Both the position numbers and the translations under genes were made by a program. Under the pieces are notes generated by a model. That model did no database searches and was not told the origin of the DNA. It saw only the letters and a program-made list of their open reading frames with translations. A DNA stretch of 64,000 nt from Bacteroidales bacterium (GTDB lineage Bacteria; Bacteroidota; Bacteroidia; Bacteroidales; Muribaculaceae), in NCBI GenBank assembly GCA_910575615.1, contig CAJTEX010000013.1:34590-98589 (forward strand), read 5' to 3'. Of the stretch, positions 61,656 through 64,000 are shown one piece after another. Every line of letters starts with the position of its first letter. Positions within the stretch are counted from its first letter, which is position 1.

Positions 61656-63878
61656 TTAATTTGAAATGGTTGAAATTCCTTGTTTTTTTACTATTAATAG
61701 CTTATGCGGATAGCCTTCTGAGACACCTCCCTGAGTAATGAGTAAGGCGGTCTGGCCGAGCTTGTTCAAAGCCTCACAATAGGTCGCCATACCCATTTCA
61801 TCAGATTTATCAAGTAGCTCATCTATTATGATGAAATCCAATCCTTTGCCATCCTCACAATTAGAATTTGTGAGAGTGTGAAGAGAAAGGATACAAGCCA
61901 GATTCAGTCGAGCCTTTTCGCCTCCGGAGAACTTATGGTAAGATCCACAATCAATACCGTCACGCATAACCTGAACTGAAATCTTATCTCTCAGTTTGCC
62001 GGTCTTAGTTACTGTGAAGCCTTCCAGTTTAAGACGTATATCAGAGCCAATCTTCTCCAGAAAGTCATTTACAATCAGGGAAAGCGCGTCAATCTTTTTT
62101 CTTGCAATATATGACTTGAACATCACAAAATCCAGCTCCTGCTTCTTCAAAATGTCATACTCTGATTGAATGTCAGAGGCTGATTTTTCGGCTTTCTGAA
62201 GATCTGACTGATACTTCTCCAAAGAAGCCTTCAATGAGGCTGTAAAGTCAGTCTGTGGAGCCTCCAACAATTCACGTTTTGATTGCTGGTACTGCGCCAT
62301 CTGACCCTGAATAAATTTTATAGAAGAAGTCTGCTGGGAAATGTAGTTTTCGCCATTGGTTATACGACCTTCCAGTATGCCATTGATTTCTCCGAACAAA
62401 CGATTACGCATGACCTCAATCTTTCCATTGATACGGTCAAGCTCATTCTCGGTAGAAATTTGTTGTTTCTGAAGAGATGATACTGAACGCTCTGCCTCAT
62501 CCAATTTCTTGGATAAGGACACTAATGATGAATATTCTGTATTTAAGTCGAGAGACCGAGATTTGATTCTTTTTTCAATAGTCTCAATCTCATCTGATTT
62601 GGTAGCAGCCTGATCATCATAGTGATCAAATTCTTCATTCAGTTTCTTGACTTTGGATTTATTATCCTCCATCTCAGTTCTGAAATTGACAAGATTTGCT
62701 CGCACCTCTTCAACGGTAATCTCGTTACCGACAAAGAATTTATGCTCACATTTCGGACAGATGATTATGCCATCCATCATAGCGGAATTTCGAGCAATCA
62801 AAGTCTCTAATTGAGCCTGACGTGACTTATGAACCTTAATCTGATCCTCAATTTTATCAAGTTGCTGATCAATCTTAGCAACCTCTTTGTTGAATTTCTC
62901 AATGAGAGCTTTGTCTTTTTCAGTCAATTCAGACTGCTCTTGGGTATGCTGAGTATAAAGATTATTTTTGCCTTCATAATCCTTCTGAAGCTCTTTTACT
63001 CGCTTATTGGCAGCATTTATTTGAGCTTTAAGTTTTGTGATCAGGTCATTTGCGTCAATCAGATCTTTCTTGTATCTTTCTGACAAAACATCAAATTCAC
63101 TGACAGCCCCAAGCTCATTCACTTCACACATAGACTTTATCTGGTGATACGCTTCCAACAACGCTGTGTCGGACTCTTCCAGATTGGCCACCTGCTTTTG
63201 GAGTTGTTGCAGCAATTCAAGACGTTTTTCACCCTTGCTCTTTTTATCCTCAGCAGCCTCGATGTCCTCACGGCATTTTTGTATCTGCCCGTCCAGTCTT
63301 TCGATATGCGATTCACGTTCTTTCTGTGCATTGACTTTTTTCTCATCAACCTGAGTTAATTCATTTTCGATAGCTGAGATGGAGCCTTTTACGTTGATAA
63401 CCTTATTGTTTACCTCATTAAGACGCACAACAATAGGCTCCATATCCGCTTGAACACGAGCAATACTTTCATCAACAATTATGCCGTTGCTAAAACGGTT
63501 GATGACCTCTTTCTTATTCTTGTCAGAACAGTCGAAAAAGCTCTCATACTTGTTGTCACACAGTATGAAATTGTTATAGATGTCATCCTTGGAAAGCCCG
63601 ATTTCATTAAGAATGAACTTATTATAGTCCGATACTGTAGGCTGGATGGTCTTGTCTGTCTCAATCTCCTGACCGGCTGCATCGTATTTATGGCACTCAA
63701 TAGATTGAGGGGCATTACGACTAATGTTGCGCTCAATAGTGAATGTGGTGTCATTGAAATCGTTATCAAGCCTGAGATAGACATAAGCCTCGTCTGCATG
63801 ATCATTGATGATTTCCTCAACACTTTTAACCTTGCGGAGCTGCTCACCAGTCAATGCAAAAGAGATCGCTTCGATAAG
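61656..63878 (-). pseudogene. SbcC/Rad50-like ATPase, 5' end lost
   Basis: About 740 residues remain. The reading frame enters at LIEAISFALTGEQ, the helix that follows Walker A in this family, so the start codon, beta strands and GxxGxGKS loop are missing. Otherwise it is complete: two long coiled coils around a zinc hook (IICPKCEHKFF), signature KFSGGEKARLNLACILSL, Walker B FIIIDELLDKS and GQTALLITQGG. Such ATPases work with a nuclease (SbcD/Mre11) on DNA ends. The interruption is where an IS-like end starts at 63879. A TTG at 63854 is the first possible start. Confidence 0.85.
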
Positions 63879-64000
63879 TGGAAAAACTCAGTGAATTTGC
63901 CCCTCGGTTGACCAGATAAATTGCCCCCCGGAAAATCATTTAAATTGACCCCCGTCCGGTCAAGCAAATTACCCCCCGGAAAAAGTCTTTACGGGAGTTG
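63879..64000. mobile_element. End of an IS21-like insertion element (rest outside window)
   Basis: The phage gene stops at 63878, and the new sequence begins with TGGAAAAACTCAG. Four related units start at 63894, 63918, 63942 and 63966, exactly 24 bases apart, of the type AAATTGCCCCCCGGAAAA. A 5'-TG terminus with several transposase-binding repeats is typical of IS21-family ends. No transposase frame is within the window. The family assignment is inferred. Confidence 0.65.
63894..63983 (+). repeat. Four 24-bp-period repeats at the IS end
   Basis: Units share AATTKRCCCC followed by GG or GT and A-rich spacers; the period is exactly 24 bases in all three intervals. They are the internal structure of the presumed IS end. 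Confidence 0.8.

Larger units (their letters stand above)
44479..64000. mobile_element. Phage/prophage segment (extends past the window)
   Basis: From about 44479 to 63878 all genes are on the minus strand, visibly AT-richer than the host, tightly packed and of phage type: terminases, lysis proteins, replication and recombination proteins. No integrase, repressor, portal or capsid gene is seen, so the rest must lie beyond the window if this is intact. The left border interrupts a TonB receptor gene. The right part is broken by an IS-like end at 63879. Confidence 0.85.

Noticed and set aside
44476..64000. Integrase or lysogeny repressor in the phage part
   Set aside because: No frame in this stretch shows tyrosine or serine recombinase motifs or a typical helix-turn-helix repressor; they may be outside the window.
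1..64000. CRISPR arrays, rRNA or tRNA genes
   Set aside because: No regularly spaced repeat-spacer structure, tRNA cloverleaf or rRNA signature was noticed when reading both strands; a tRNA scan was not possible.

Overview
The window looks like a chromosome segment from a Bacteroidales bacterium, most likely a Muribaculaceae-type gut commensal. This rests on family content (DUF4876/DUF6850/TonB locus, DUF4296 and DUF4857 proteins, the ileS-dksA-lspA order) and on Bacteroidetes-type promoters (TTTG, 19-21 bases, TANNTTTG) seen upstream of several genes. Assignment to family level is inference; no 16S or marker search was possible. No tRNA, rRNA or CRISPR array was recognised.

Positions 1 to about 44,478 are host DNA with GC-rich housekeeping genes: two family 2 glycosyltransferases (one cut by the window edge), an SDR oxidoreductase, grpE-dnaJ, ispE, a small ECF sigma factor locus, an alpha/beta hydrolase followed by a membrane-anchored MurF-like ligase and ddl, a dksA-like/lspA/DUF4296 cluster behind ileS, a ypfJ-like peptidase with dnaB, nadE, an M13 peptidase with ychF, class I fumarase, gpmI, an acyltransferase, lptF-ribBA, guaB and a sodium symporter. 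Then comes a minus-strand chain in transcription order: TonB receptor remnant, DUF4876 lipoprotein, DUF6850 barrel, ABC ATPase, ABC permease, DUF4857 protein and a small OB-fold-like lipoprotein. A 222-bp miniature inverted-repeat element with perfect 19-bp ends and a 7-bp target duplication sits directly before the start codon of that last gene.

At about 44,479 the TonB receptor gene is broken and the sequence switches to AT-richer phage DNA, with every gene on the minus strand up to the window end. Read in the direction of transcription it carries a recombination and replication module (SbcC/Rad50-like ATPase, RuvC-like nuclease, a phage sigma factor, a Cys-rich protein, DnaB-like helicase, primase, and a DNA polymerase III alpha subunit encoded in two pieces), a guanylate-kinase-like protein, a DEDD exonuclease, terminase small subunit, a lysis module (amidase, spanin-like and coiled-coil membrane proteins, plus a 34-residue gene), terminase large subunit and a neck/structural protein. 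No integrase or capsid gene is visible; they may lie outside the window.

The strongest unusual signals are in the phage part. The polymerase C-terminal piece carries a 281-residue intein with an embedded HNH nuclease, inserted in the conserved FN(A)-SHA motif. The polymerase is also split into two overlapping reading frames within an extra Hint-like insertion, where either re-initiation or +1 frameshifting could operate. The SbcC-like gene is cut just after its Walker A motif at 63,878/63,879 by the end of what looks like an IS21-family element, with four AT-CCCC repeats at an exact 24-bp period.
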